Source: Aurantimonas sp965217685
GTDB lineage: Bacteria; Pseudomonadota; Alphaproteobacteria; Rhizobiales; Rhizobiaceae
DNA: 64,000 nt
Reading direction: 5' to 3'
Assembly: GCA_965217685.1 (NCBI GenBank)
Contig: CBDCIZ010000003.1
Span: 496,001-560,000 of the forward strand
Part shown: piece after piece, positions 8,349 to 16,715 of the stretch
How positions within the stretch are numbered: the stretch's first letter is position 1
Layout of the letters: every line of letters starts with the position of its first letter
Position numbers and translations under genes: made by a program
Notes under the pieces: generated by a model
Seen by the model: the letters and a program-made list of their open reading frames with translations, nothing else
What the model was told of the DNA's origin: nothing
The model's database searches: none

Positions 8349-10277
8349 CTAGTTCAGCGCGACCCAGGATTCCTTTTTGCAGGGCCAAGTTCGCGAGGGC
8401 CTCGATCGCGATGCGACCGACATTGTTGCCAGCAGAGCGTCAGCGTAGGCGATCTGAATTCGAGCCTCGATAAGGCTCTCGTCGACGGTCGATGACATCG
8501 ACAACCGGGTTCCCATGCCAAGCCGCATTTCGGCGGTGGTTACCAACGACGAAGCCTTCCCAAGATCCGACTGGTCGAGCCCACCGGCGCCGCTCGACAC
8601 AGATCCGAGAATCACTTCCTCGGCTGCGCGACCCGACAGATGAACCCGAAGGCGGCGGTCGATTTCTTCTGCAAGTCCTGCCTCATCATTAATCTGATAG
8701 GTGACCATCCCACCGCGCTGATCGACGATCGACATATTGTTCGGTGTGATACCGGCCCGAAGGAGACTGACAGCATGGCCTGCTTCGTGAACGGCAATGC
8801 GTCGCCTGAGCGATAGGGGTCGGGTGTCGACCGGGACCGCAACGGCGAGGAGGTCGGCACCGGACACCGTCCGCGAAGCCGCCCTCGCCCGTTGACGGGC
8901 TTCCCTGGCCAAACGGGCTGCGTCGGCACCCGACGTGGAGCCTGCCAGAAATGCCGCGACAGGCTGGACATCTTCTTCTTGAAGATCTGGAAGATGATGG
9001 ATCAGGATGCGCCTGAGGTCCTCCTGGTCCGGAAGCGAGATCTGGAACCTCCTGTCCAGCCTTCCTGATCTTACGACGGCAGGATCGAGGCCGGCGCCGT
9101 CATTGCAGGCCGCAAGGACGACCACCCCCTCGCGTCGACCCGAGCCGTCGAGGCATTCCAGAAAGCCGTTGACGACCGCCCGCCACCAGTCGGCTTCGCG
9201 GCCGCCGGAGCCCCTGGACTGAAGCGTGTCGATCTCGTCGATGAACAGCAGCGACGGCGACGCGGCCGCTGCGTCCGCGAACACCTTCCGCATCTCCCGC
9301 ATCACATCTCCGAGATGCCCTTCCTTTGTCGCTTGCCACTGGGCGTAGGACGTCGGGAAAAAGGCCAGGCCGGCGGTGTTCGCCAGCGCCTCGGCATAGA
9401 GTGTCTTGCCCGTGCCCGGCGGCCCCACCAGCAGCGCGCCGCAATCCACGTCGGACCACGGCAACAGCCCGGCCCGATATTCGGCGATCGCCGCGGCAAG
9501 CTGCAGACCCCACGCCTTCGCCGGTCCGTAACCGTGGAGGTCTTCGAGCCGAATCCGAGAAGTCTTCGAGTTGCACTTCATTGCATTTTCGAGCATCGCC
9601 ACGGCTTCGGCAGCGGTTTCCGCCTTCTCGAAGGCGACGTCCAGCCATTTTGCATTCATCGCGGCCGCGGTTGCTGCGGGCGGCCAGTCGATGGTCTTGC
9701 CGAATCGATCCCTCGCGGCGGCAGCAAAATGATCGGGCTCGATCGCGACATCGAGATCGAGATCGGCGAAGGCCTGCACAGCAGGATCGAGCATCTCTCC
9801 CGGCGCCAGCAGCAAGACGGTCGTCTTCGTCGACAACGCCTCCATGGTCAGCGCGGTCCGATCCTTCTGGGGCTTCCGATCCCATCCGATCGTGCCGGTG
9901 GCGTCGGGAATGGTTCGGATCAACCGACTATTCGTCGCCGCCTTGGTCCAGACCCGATGCTCGACGGCACGCCGCAGACCTGAATCCACCGCAGTCGCCC
10001 ACGATGCGTTGGGCATCCTGAGGACGATCAGGACCGGTCGTCCCCGACGAAGACGCAGGACGATGTCGTCCGGTAGCTGTGGGTAAAGGCAATGGAAGAC
10101 CACGAGCCCGGACGCCTCGGTTTCCAGAAGCAGTCTGGCGATCTCCTCGTCGAGGCTGATGTCCGTCTTGTCCTGATGGTCGCCCGTGTCATCGTCGTCG
10201 GCGAGGAACAGGTCCAGCGGCCGATAGTCGTCGAGCCGCGGCTTGGGGAGATCGGAAACCAACTTGCGGGCGCTCAT
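8349..10277 (-). CDS. Soluble FtsH-like AAA+/M41 metalloprotease, C-terminus frameshifted
   Basis: 642-aa protein as read. A roughly 230-residue N-terminal domain of unknown fold without transmembrane segments precedes an AAA+ module: Walker A GPPGTGKT (about 284-291), Walker B LLFIDEID (about 345), sensor-1 ACND and arginine-finger region RSGRLDRRF. A peptidase-M41-like domain has zinc motif HEAGH (about 495) and a downstream Asp in GLDQSDLGKAS suitable as third ligand. Unlike FtsH it lacks membrane anchors. After ADALLA the frame breaks: reading the next frame from about 8427 gives NNVGRIAIEALANLALQKGILGRAELEKFWDQTPK and a stop at 8320-8322, which looks like the true C-terminus. A one-base deletion (or sequencing error) explains this. 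Its ATG overlaps the stop of a small upstream gene that is now split by the IS element. Confidence 0.8.
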   Translation of the reverse strand: MSARKLVSDLPKPRLDDYRPLDLFLADDDDTGDHQDKTDISLDEEIARLLLETEASGLVVFHCLYPQLPDDIVLRLRRGRPVLIVLRMPNASWATAVDSGLRRAVEHRVWTKAATNSRLIRTIPDATGTIGWDRKPQKDRTALTMEALSTKTTVLLLAPGEMLDPAVQAFADLDLDVAIEPDHFAAAARDRFGKTIDWPPAATAAAMNAKWLDVAFEKAETAAEAVAMLENAMKCNSKTSRIRLEDLHGYGPAKAWGLQLAAAIAEYRAGLLPWSDVDCGALLVGPPGTGKTLYAEALANTAGLAFFPTSYAQWQATKEGHLGDVMREMRKVFADAAAASPSLLFIDEIDTLQSRGSGGREADWWRAVVNGFLECLDGSGRREGVVVLAACNDGAGLDPAVVRSGRLDRRFQISLPDQEDLRRILIHHLPDLQEEDVQPVAAFLAGSTSGADAARLAREARQRARAASRTVSGADLLAVAVPVDTRPLSLRRRIAVHEAGHAVSLLRAGITPNNMSIVDQRGGMVTYQINDEAGLAEEIDRRLRVHLSGRAAEEVILGSVSSGAGGLDQSDLGKASSLVTTAEMRLGMGTRLSMSSTVDESLIEARIQIAYADALLATMSVASRSRPSRTWPCKKESWVALN

Positions 10278-10355
10278 CGGACCGCCTCCACCCGCGTCTC
10301 GGGACAGATGCGGGCCTCTTTCTGTAAAATCGCTTGCAAGAATGCCCCCCTAAGC
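10274..10355 (-). pseudogene. 3' part of a 97-aa partner gene of the AAA/M41 protease
   Basis: Minus-strand continuation of the small gene that starts at 12996. When the IS21-family element and one GGGG duplication are removed, the frame continues as PLRGAFLQAILQKEARICP...VEAVR and stops in a TGA (10274-10276) that overlaps the ATG of the AAA gene (10275-10277). The ATGA overlap indicates translational coupling in the ancestor. No family is recognised for this protein. Confidence 0.7.
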
Positions 10356-10361
10356 GGGGTT

Positions 10362-10386
10362 TTTCGCATCCAAAAATGACCCCTGC
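10362..10386 (+). repeat. Left inverted repeat of IS21 copy 1
   Basis: Shares TTTCGC...TC and TGACCCCTGC with the reverse complement of 12759-12783; differences lie in the central AT-rich part. Confidence 0.7.
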
Positions 10387-10448
10387 TTTGGTTTGTCACA
10401 GTCTCTTCGGGATGAGCTTTTGTGCCGTTCGGAAGGGTAAGCCGGGGA

Positions 10449-11948
10449 ATGATTGGTGTGGATTTGATAGGTCAGATACGGCGTGCGTTTCATGATCAGC
10501 GTCAGGGGATCAAGACGATCGCCCGCGATCTGGGAGTGTCGCGAGGCACGGTGCGCAAAGTCGTCCGTGGAGACGATACGGAGTTCAAATACGAGCGTTT
10601 GGTCCAGCCGGCGCCCCGGCTCGGGGCGTTCGTCGGGGATCTGACGACGATCCTGGAAGCCGAAGCGGCGCTTCCCCGTCGGGAACAACGATCGACGCAA
10701 CGCCTGTTCGAGGAATTACGCGGCCGCGGCTACGAGGGAGCGCACGACAGCGTTCACCGGTTTGCCAAGGCATGGCGACAGGAGCGATCCCGTCTGCCGG
10801 CAAAAGCCTACGTGCCGATGAACTTTGCGCCGGGCGAGGCCTACCAGTTCGACTGGAGCCACGAGACGATCACGCTTCAGGGGCTGCCGCTGATGGTGAA
10901 GGCTGCGCATATGCGCCTGTCGCACAGCCGGATGCCGTTCGTTCGTGCCTATTTCCGCGAGACGCAGGAGCTTGTCTTCGACGCCCACGACAAGGCTTTT
11001 GTCTTTTACGGCGGGATCTGCCGGCGCGGAATCTACGACAACATGAAGACGGCGGTGGAGACGATCTTCGTCGGCAAGGCCCGTCAATACAATCGTCGCT
11101 TCCTTCAGATGTGTTCGCATCACCTGATCGAGCCGGTGGCCTGCACGCCGGCGGCGGGCTGGGAGAAAGGCCAGGTGGAGAACCAGGTCGGTAATCTGCG
11201 CGACCAGGTATTCCGGCCCAAGCCGAAGGTGGCGAGCCTTGAGGAACTGAATGCCTGGCTGGAAGACCAGTGCATCGCTTACGCCAAGCGGACCCGTCAT
11301 CCCGAGTTCAAGGATCGTACGATCTGGGAGGTCTTCCAGGAGGAAAGGCCGGCCTTGATGGAGTTGCGATCGCCGTTCGACGGGTTCGTCGAGAAGGCGG
11401 TGCGCGCCAGCACGACCTGCCTCGTCATGGCCGACCACAATCGCTACAGCGTCGATGCCAGGGCCGCCGGACAGACGGTTCTGGTTCGCACCTACGCGGA
11501 GCGGGTCGTCGTCTTGTTCGAAGATCTGATCGTCGCCGATCATCCGCGCCAGTTCCGGCGCGATCAGGTCGTCTACGATCCCTGGCACTATCTGCCGGTC
11601 CTTCTGAAGAAGCCGGGCGCACTGCGCAACGGCGCGCCGTTCAAGGACTGGGAGCTGCCGCCGGCTCTGGCGCAGGTCCGCGCCGAGTTGAAGCGGCACG
11701 AGGATAGCGACCGTCAGTTCGTGAAGGTCCTCGGCGCCGTCCTCGACCATGGGCTGGAAGCCGTCGAGGCCGCCTGCACCGAGGCGATTGAAGCCGGCAT
11801 CTGCCATGGCGACGTGATCCTGACGATCCTTGCACGCCATCTTCAGCCGCCGCCGGTCTCCAGCATCGCGATCCCCGAGGCTCTTGTCCTGAAGGTGCCG
11901 CCGCTGGCCGATTGTGCCCGCTACGACAGCATCCGGAGGGTGGCGTGA
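10449..11948 (+). CDS. istA: IS21-family transposase IstA
   Basis: 499-aa transposase. N-terminal helix-turn-helix (GQIRRAFHDQRQGIKTIARDLGVSRGTVRKVVRG) is followed by an integrase-type catalytic core starting at GEAYQFDWSHETI (first Asp) with a second Asp in RGIYDNMKTA and a Glu in KGQVENQVGNLRD, the DDE triad. A C-terminal domain contains YSVDARAAGQ. Start set at ATG 10449 (MIGVDLIGQ), with an earlier in-frame start at 10422 possible. The stop overlaps the istB ATG. Confidence 0.92.
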   Translation: MIGVDLIGQIRRAFHDQRQGIKTIARDLGVSRGTVRKVVRGDDTEFKYERLVQPAPRLGAFVGDLTTILEAEAALPRREQRSTQRLFEELRGRGYEGAHDSVHRFAKAWRQERSRLPAKAYVPMNFAPGEAYQFDWSHETITLQGLPLMVKAAHMRLSHSRMPFVRAYFRETQELVFDAHDKAFVFYGGICRRGIYDNMKTAVETIFVGKARQYNRRFLQMCSHHLIEPVACTPAAGWEKGQVENQVGNLRDQVFRPKPKVASLEELNAWLEDQCIAYAKRTRHPEFKDRTIWEVFQEERPALMELRSPFDGFVEKAVRASTTCLVMADHNRYSVDARAAGQTVLVRTYAERVVVLFEDLIVADHPRQFRRDQVVYDPWHYLPVLLKKPGALRNGAPFKDWELPPALAQVRAELKRHEDSDRQFVKVLGAVLDHGLEAVEAACTEAIEAGICHGDVILTILARHLQPPPVSSIAIPEALVLKVPPLADCARYDSIRRVA

Positions 11949-12676
11949 TGGAACGTCACGAACTTCTGGAGACGATGGACGAGTTGAAGCTTCACGGCAT
12001 GCGCGACAGCTTCGACGAGATCACCGGCAAGGGCCTGCAACGCCGCGACGAACTCTATCCTTTGCTCGCCAGTCTTCTTCGGGCCGAGCATAATCACCGC
12101 CAGGCCCGCTCCATCGTCTACCGGATCGCCAGCGCCAAGTTCCCGGTGCTGAAGGATCTCGACGCCTTCCAGTTCGCCGACACGGCGATCGACGAAGGCA
12201 AGGTGCGCGAGATCGCCACCGGCACGTTCCTGGAGGCCAAGCGCAACGCCATCTTCATCGGCGGCACCGGCACGGGAAAGACGCATCTGGTAATCGCCGT
12301 GGCTGCCGCCATCGTGCGTTCCCATGCCCGGGGCCGGTTCTACAATCTGGTCGATCTGGTCAACCAACTCGAGCAGGAGAAGGCCGCGGGCAAAGGAGGC
12401 CGGCTGGCCGAGAACCTGTTGCGCTACGATCTCGTCGTGATCGACGAACTCGGCTATCTGCCGTTCAGCCAGGCTGGCGGCCAACTGCTCTTCCATCTTA
12501 TCAGCAAGCTGTACGAGCACACCTCGCTGCTGATCACGACGAACCTGGCCTTTGCCGACTGGCCGCAGGTCTTTGGAGACGCCAAGATGACCACCGCCAT
12601 GCTCGATCGGCTGACGCATCATTGCGATATCGTCGAAACCGGCAATACGAGTTGGCGGTTCAAAAATCGAAGCTGA
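11948..12676 (+). CDS. istB: IS21-family helper ATPase IstB
   Basis: 242-aa AAA+ ATPase that assists IstA in target selection. An N-terminal IstB-specific helical part (MDELKLHGMRDSFDEITGKGLQRRDEL) precedes Walker A GGTGTGKTH and Walker B LVVIDELGYLPFSQ, then sensor-like LLITTNLAFADWPQVFGD and the terminal LTHHCDIVETGNTSWRF. Starts at the ATG overlapping the istA stop (ATGA), indicating coupled translation. Confidence 0.93.
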   Translation: MERHELLETMDELKLHGMRDSFDEITGKGLQRRDELYPLLASLLRAEHNHRQARSIVYRIASAKFPVLKDLDAFQFADTAIDEGKVREIATGTFLEAKRNAIFIGGTGTGKTHLVIAVAAAIVRSHARGRFYNLVDLVNQLEQEKAAGKGGRLAENLLRYDLVVIDELGYLPFSQAGGQLLFHLISKLYEHTSLLITTNLAFADWPQVFGDAKMTTAMLDRLTHHCDIVETGNTSWRFKNRS

Positions 12677-12705
12677 TCCCCAACGCTCGCCACGATCAAA
12701 TCACT

Positions 12706-12743
12706 GACATGCAAAGGGGCCCGATCGGGCCCCTTTGCATGTC
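12706..12743. terminator. 38-bp perfect palindrome after istB
   Basis: Bases 12706-12743 are perfectly self-complementary, centred on CCGA/TCGG, with arms containing GCAAAGGGGCCC. The palindrome lies between the istB stop and the right IS end. It could act as a bidirectional terminator insulating the element, although no long T-run follows. Confidence 0.5.
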
Positions 12744-12758
12744 GGCGCAAGCGCCGCC

Positions 12759-12783
12759 GCAGGGGTCAACATTCGAAGCGAAA
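12759..12783 (-). repeat. Right inverted repeat of IS21 copy 1
   Basis: Reverse complement begins TTTCGCTTCG and ends TGACCCCTGC, matching the left end in the outer TTTCGC and inner TGACCCCTGC blocks. Confidence 0.7.
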
Positions 12784-12784
12784 T

Positions 12785-12996
12785 GGGGGGCACGGTTCAA
12801 AGCGATTTGACAGGCCAATTCGTTGAAGTCCTTCCTCCGTCGCGGGGGGCAGCGATTGCCAGAAGCATCTCATTCGGTAGGTCATTGCCAAACCGTAGAG
12901 TTCGGCCATCCGCGGAGAAAGGGCCGATCTATCCAGATTGATCTGCTGCTGCTTTCGTCTGCGATATTCGTCAATGCGGTCGGCTAGCTGCGCCAT
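12785..12996 (-). pseudogene. 5' part of a 97-aa partner gene of the AAA/M41 protease, cut by IS21
   Basis: ATG at 12996 with an AAGGATGAG Shine-Dalgarno (an ATG at 13005 is also in frame). Encodes MAQLADRIDEYRRRKQQQIN, then SPRMAELYGLAMTYRMRCFW and LSNRFEPCPP, 71 codons up to the IS. The reconstructed product is 97 aa: a charged, probably helical N-terminus and a region around AMTYRMRCFWQSLPP; no signal peptide or transmembrane segment. It is not a family I recognise. Because it is coupled to the AAA gene by ATGA overlap it is most simply an adaptor, regulator or substrate of that protease (inference). Confidence 0.7.
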
Positions 12997-13261
12997 GGCT
13001 CTCATCCTTGTCCTGCACTTTATATAATTGCCTCACGAAAACCGCGAGCGTTGGATTGGCAACTCGGAGAGTTCGGTGACGGGCCGAGGCTGAGCGCTGG
13101 ATCGCGATCACGGAGCGGTAAGGAAAGTTCGTGACGAATGCCGGGCGTGGAAGTCCTTGGCGAAGAAAAAGTTTCCACCGCGACGACATCAGGTCGAGGG
13201 GACGATCGTCTTTCGGTGGTTATTTCCATCGGGATACGAAGCCTCCTGATATCGATGTGCA

Positions 13262-14551
13262 TCACAAAATGTCCCGGGCCTTGTAATATGCGATCGTCGC
13301 CGAAACGTAGAGTCGACGCATGCCGTGAAACGGGATCGCCTTCAGATCGGTGACGGGCAGAGGCAAGGCGCTCCTGTCGCCGGACGATAGGTATTCCGCG
13401 ATCCACTTTCCCATCGAGGTCTGAAGTCCGACGCCCCGGCCCTGACAACCGATCGGAACGATCAACCCGTCTTCCGGTTCGTGGAGGTGAGGCAGGAAGT
13501 CCTGCGTGAGGGCGACGCGTCCGCCCCACCGGAACTCGATCGGCCGGTCGGCCAGCGCCGGATAGATCCGCTTCAGCATACGATCGAGATGCTGGAAATC
13601 GGCTTCCGATTTCGGTTCGTCGAACGTGCCTCGTCCCCCGATGATGAAGCGTCCGCCGGCGTCGCGGCGCCAGTAGGCGAGAAGCCGCCTCGTATCGGAG
13701 GCCACGACGCCGTCCTTCAGGATCTGCTTGTCGAGATTGTCGGACAACGGGCCCGTCGCGATCTGGAAGCTGTTGGCGGCGATGATCGATTTCTCGAGCC
13801 CCGGCACCAGATCGCTCGAATAGCCGTTCGTGCAGACGACCACCTTGTCGGCGACGATCTTCTCGCCCCCGGATGTCCGAACGTGCCACCGACCTTCTGC
13901 CTTGGAAATCCGATCCACCGCCGTTCTCGACGCTATCCGGGCGCCGGCCTTCGATGCGGCCTCCGCCAGTCCGCGAGTGTAGGAAAGGGGCTGGATCGAG
14001 CCACCGCGGCGATCGATCCAGCCCCCGTGGTAGACCTCCGTGCCGAGGAGCACGTTCATCTCGTCGCGCGAGAGTTCGTCCACGTCGGCACCGGCTTCCT
14101 TCCACTGACGGCAGCGGTCGAGCGCCTTGCCGAGGGCCGCCTCGCTGTGCGCCGGTTGCGCCCACCCGCCGCGCACGGCGTCGCACTCGATGCCGTGCCG
14201 CTCGATCAGGTCGAAGACGGTGTCGGCCGTCGCGCCGAACATCCGCGTCGCCTGCTCGCCGGCCTTTTCGCCGAACATCTTCCGCATGTCTTCGGGATCG
14301 TACTTGATGCCGGGAATGACCTGGCCACCGCTGCGGCCCGACGCGCCCCAGCCGATCTCGCTCGCCTCGGCGACGAGGACGTTCACGCCCCGCTCGGCGA
14401 GGTGAAGCGCCGTCGACAGGCCCGCGTAGCCACCGCCGATCACGGCGACTTCGACGTCCGCATCGTCTTCGAGCGGAAACGCCTCGGGTGCGGGGCGTGC
14501 GGTGGCGGCCCACAGCGAGGGGGGCATGGTCGGAGCGTTCAAGACGGTCAC
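13262..14551 (-). CDS. FAD-dependent amine/amino-acid oxidoreductase (DadA/PuuB-like)
   Basis: 429-aa flavoprotein. The Rossmann dinucleotide motif VEVAVIGGGYAGLSTALHLAERG is at about residues 32-54, with WGASGRSGGQV typical of the glycine oxidase/DadA/gamma-glutamylputrescine-oxidase group, and a C-terminal FAD contact region (RWGGRVALTQDFLPHLHE, GCQGRGVGLQT). These enzymes deaminate amino acids or polyamine derivatives. It is the last gene of an IclR-ABC transporter operon (1-base gap to the ATPase gene), so the imported compound is probably its substrate; the identity is unknown. Confidence 0.85.
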   Translation of the reverse strand: MTVLNAPTMPPSLWAATARPAPEAFPLEDDADVEVAVIGGGYAGLSTALHLAERGVNVLVAEASEIGWGASGRSGGQVIPGIKYDPEDMRKMFGEKAGEQATRMFGATADTVFDLIERHGIECDAVRGGWAQPAHSEAALGKALDRCRQWKEAGADVDELSRDEMNVLLGTEVYHGGWIDRRGGSIQPLSYTRGLAEAASKAGARIASRTAVDRISKAEGRWHVRTSGGEKIVADKVVVCTNGYSSDLVPGLEKSIIAANSFQIATGPLSDNLDKQILKDGVVASDTRRLLAYWRRDAGGRFIIGGRGTFDEPKSEADFQHLDRMLKRIYPALADRPIEFRWGGRVALTQDFLPHLHEPEDGLIVPIGCQGRGVGLQTSMGKWIAEYLSSGDRSALPLPVTDLKAIPFHGMRRLYVSATIAYYKARDIL

Positions 14552-14552
14552 C

Positions 14553-15284
14553 TCAGAAAGGGTTCAGTACGCGGCGCAGGAAATCCTGCGTCCGCTCGTT
14601 CTCAGGTTGGGTCAGCACCTTTTCGGCCGGGCCTTCCTCGAGAATCTTCCCGGCGTCCATGAACAGCACCCTGTCGGCCACTTCCTTCGCGAAGGCCATC
14701 TCATGCGTCACGACGAGCATGGTGAGTCCTTCGTCGGCCAGGCTGCGCATGGCCTGCAGGACGTCGCCGACGAGTTCCGGATCGAGCGCCGACGTCGGCT
14801 CGTCGAACAGGATGGCCTTCGGTTGCATTGCCAATGCTCTAGCGATGGCCACGCGTTGCTGCTGGCCACCCGACAAGGCCGCCGGATAGGTATCCGCCTT
14901 GTCGGGCAGCCCCATCCGTTCGAGCAGCGACATGCCGTATTCCGTCGCCTCGGTCCTCTTCTCGCCCTTCACGTAGATCGGCCCCTCGACGATGTTCTCT
15001 ATGGCCGTTCGATGCGGGAAGAGGTTGAAGCGCTGGAAGACCATCGTCACGGCCATGCGAACTTCCCGGATCGATGGCTTGCCGGGATCGACCCGGATGC
15101 CCTCGACGTGAATGTCGCCTTCCTCGTATTGCTCGAGGCCGTTGACGCATCGCAGAAGCGTCGACTTGCCGGATCCCGACGCGCCGATCAGGCAGACGAC
15201 TTCGCCCTCGTCGATTTCGGCGTCGATCCCCTTGAGGACTTCCAGCTTTCCGAAGCGCTTGTGAACGTTCTCGAGCTTGATCAT
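14553..15284 (-). CDS. Polar amino-acid ABC transporter ATP-binding protein
   Basis: 243-aa ATPase of the GlnQ/HisP type: Walker A GASGSGKST (about 34-42), Q-loop VFQRFNLFPH, signature LSGGQQQR, Walker B AILFDEPTSALDPE and H-loop VVTHEM. The open frame extends further upstream, but the ATG at 15284 overlaps the permease stop (ATGA), matching the family N-terminus MIKLENVHKRFG. It drives import together with the permease and binding protein encoded upstream. Confidence 0.93.
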   Translation of the reverse strand: MIKLENVHKRFGKLEVLKGIDAEIDEGEVVCLIGASGSGKSTLLRCVNGLEQYEEGDIHVEGIRVDPGKPSIREVRMAVTMVFQRFNLFPHRTAIENIVEGPIYVKGEKRTEATEYGMSLLERMGLPDKADTYPAALSGGQQQRVAIARALAMQPKAILFDEPTSALDPELVGDVLQAMRSLADEGLTMLVVTHEMAFAKEVADRVLFMDAGKILEEGPAEKVLTQPENERTQDFLRRVLNPF

Positions 15285-15934
15285 CGCTTGCCGAACCTCC
15301 GTTCGAGATAGAAGGCGAGAAGGATCAGCGGCACGCTCAGGCAGAGGTAGAGCAGCGCGACGAGACTGTAGACGGTCATGTTCTCGAAGGTCGAGGCGGC
15401 GATCAGCTTGCCCTTGAACGTCATCTCGGCGACCGTGATGACGGACGCTTGGGACGTGTCCTTCAGGAGCATGATCATCGTGTTTCCGTAGGGCGGCAGG
15501 ACCGTCCGGATCGCCTGCGGAAGGATGACCCGTCGCATCATGAGGGCCCACGGCATGGCGATGGAATGCGCGGCCTCGATCTGCCCCTTCTCGACGGCCT
15601 CGAGCCCCGCCCGAAAGTTCTCGGCCATGTAGCAGGAATAGGCGACGCCGAGACCGATGGCGCCGGCCTGGAAAGCCGTCAGGTCGATCCCGAATTCCGG
15701 CAGCACGAAGTAGATGTAGAAAAGCTGGACGAGGATCGGGATTCCGCGGATGACGTTCACGAACGTCACCGAGATCCATTTCAGCGCCCTGATCCCCGAA
15801 AAGCGCATCACGGCCAGAACGAGGCCGAGAAGCGTCGACAGTATCAGGGCGCAGATCGTCAATCCGATCGTGATCCTGGCGCCCTCGAGAAGGATGGGCA
15901 GGAATTCGCGGGAATTTATCAGAAATGCCTGCAT
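15281..15934 (-). CDS. Polar amino-acid ABC transporter permease (HisMQ type)
   Basis: 217-aa inner-membrane permease with about five hydrophobic segments and the EAA-type loop region EAAHSIAMPWALMMRRVILPQAIRTVLPPYGN that contacts the ATPase. Only one permease gene is present, so a homodimer is likely. It lies between the solute-binding-protein and ATPase genes on the same strand. Confidence 0.92.
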   Translation of the reverse strand: MQAFLINSREFLPILLEGARITIGLTICALILSTLLGLVLAVMRFSGIRALKWISVTFVNVIRGIPILVQLFYIYFVLPEFGIDLTAFQAGAIGLGVAYSCYMAENFRAGLEAVEKGQIEAAHSIAMPWALMMRRVILPQAIRTVLPPYGNTMIMLLKDTSQASVITVAEMTFKGKLIAASTFENMTVYSLVALLYLCLSVPLILLAFYLERRFGKR

Positions 15935-15959
15935 GGCTCCTGCCCTCCTTGAGGTATGA

Positions 15960-16715
15960 TCAGCCGAGGTTCCACTTCTTGACGAGGCGGTCGATCTCGC
16001 TGTCGGCCTTGACCTTCTTCAGGGCCTCGTTGATGCGTCCGAGAAGCTTGGTCTCGTTCTTGCGGACACCGAGGCCGATGGAACCGCCGAACTGGCTTTC
16101 GTAGCTCTTCGAAAGCTTGAGATTCTCGTATTTTCCCTGCGAAAGCTGGTAGGCGATGATCGGCTTGTCGCCCATGCCGGCGGGGATGCGGCCGAGGTCG
16201 ACATCCCGCATCATGTTCGCCAGCGAATCGTAGACCTGGATCTTGCCGAACCCACCCATCTTCTGAAGCTGCTCGAGATAGATGGTGCCCTGCTGCACGC
16301 CGATCGTCTTGCCCTTCAGCGAGGCGAGCGACTTCGCGTAGGCGGTCTCGTCCTTCTTCTGAACCACCAGGCCTTCGCCGTAGGGGAAGACGGGATCGGA
16401 GAAGTCGATCACCTTCTGGCGCGTCGGCGTGATCAGCATCGCCGCCGAGATCACGTCGATGCGGTTCGAGGTCAGCGAAGGGATGAGTGACGCGAAGTCG
16501 ACGGGCTGGACGGTTGGCTCGAAGCCGGCTTCCTTGCCGATCGCGTCGATCAGGTCGACCATCATTCCCTGGATCTGGTTCGTCTTGATGTCGAGGAACG
16601 TGAAGGGCACGCCGGTCGCGGTCGATCCGACCTTCAGGGGCTCGGAGAGTGCCGGTCCGGCTACGACGAGCGAGGCCGCAAGGGCGAGTGAGGCGAGGAT
16701 GCTTCGAATGTTCAT
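15960..16715 (-). CDS. Periplasmic amino-acid-binding protein of ABC transporter (SBP family 3)
   Basis: 251-aa binding protein. Signal peptide MNIRSILASLALAASLVVAGPALS, then the family-3 pattern: LKVGSTATGVPFTFLD, GMMVDLIDAIGKEAG, LTSNRIDVISAAMLITPTRQKVIDFSDPVFPYGEG and KGKTIGVQQGT. This architecture binds polar amino acids or opine-like compounds. The ATG overlaps the stop of the IclR gene (ATGA), linking regulator and transporter in one transcript. Confidence 0.9.
   Translation of the reverse strand: MNIRSILASLALAASLVVAGPALSEPLKVGSTATGVPFTFLDIKTNQIQGMMVDLIDAIGKEAGFEPTVQPVDFASLIPSLTSNRIDVISAAMLITPTRQKVIDFSDPVFPYGEGLVVQKKDETAYAKSLASLKGKTIGVQQGTIYLEQLQKMGGFGKIQVYDSLANMMRDVDLGRIPAGMGDKPIIAYQLSQGKYENLKLSKSYESQFGGSIGLGVRKNETKLLGRINEALKKVKADSEIDRLVKKWNLG

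Larger units (their letters stand above)
10360..12784 (+). mobile_element. IS21-family insertion sequence (copy 1)
   Basis: 2.4-kb element encoding IstA and IstB in the standard order. Ends carry related inverted repeats: both contain TTTCGC, then a variable stretch, then TGACCCCTGC (left 10362-10386, right 12759-12783). GGGG flanks both sides (10356-10359 and 12785-12788), consistent with a 4-bp target duplication within the coding region of the small partner gene. Removing one copy restores that reading frame. The exact terminal base is uncertain by one or two positions because of T and G runs. Confidence 0.85.

Noticed and set aside
10344..12792. Hairpin of G/C runs around the IS21 insertion point as a disrupted terminator
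   Set aside because: The rebuilt sequence reads through in frame to an ATGA overlap with the AAA gene, so the G/C runs are coding, not a terminator.
13020..14513. 497-codon minus-strand frame overlapping the FAD oxidoreductase
   Set aside because: Arg/Gly-rich out-of-frame reading of the same strand; the Rossmann and FAD motifs are in the other frame.
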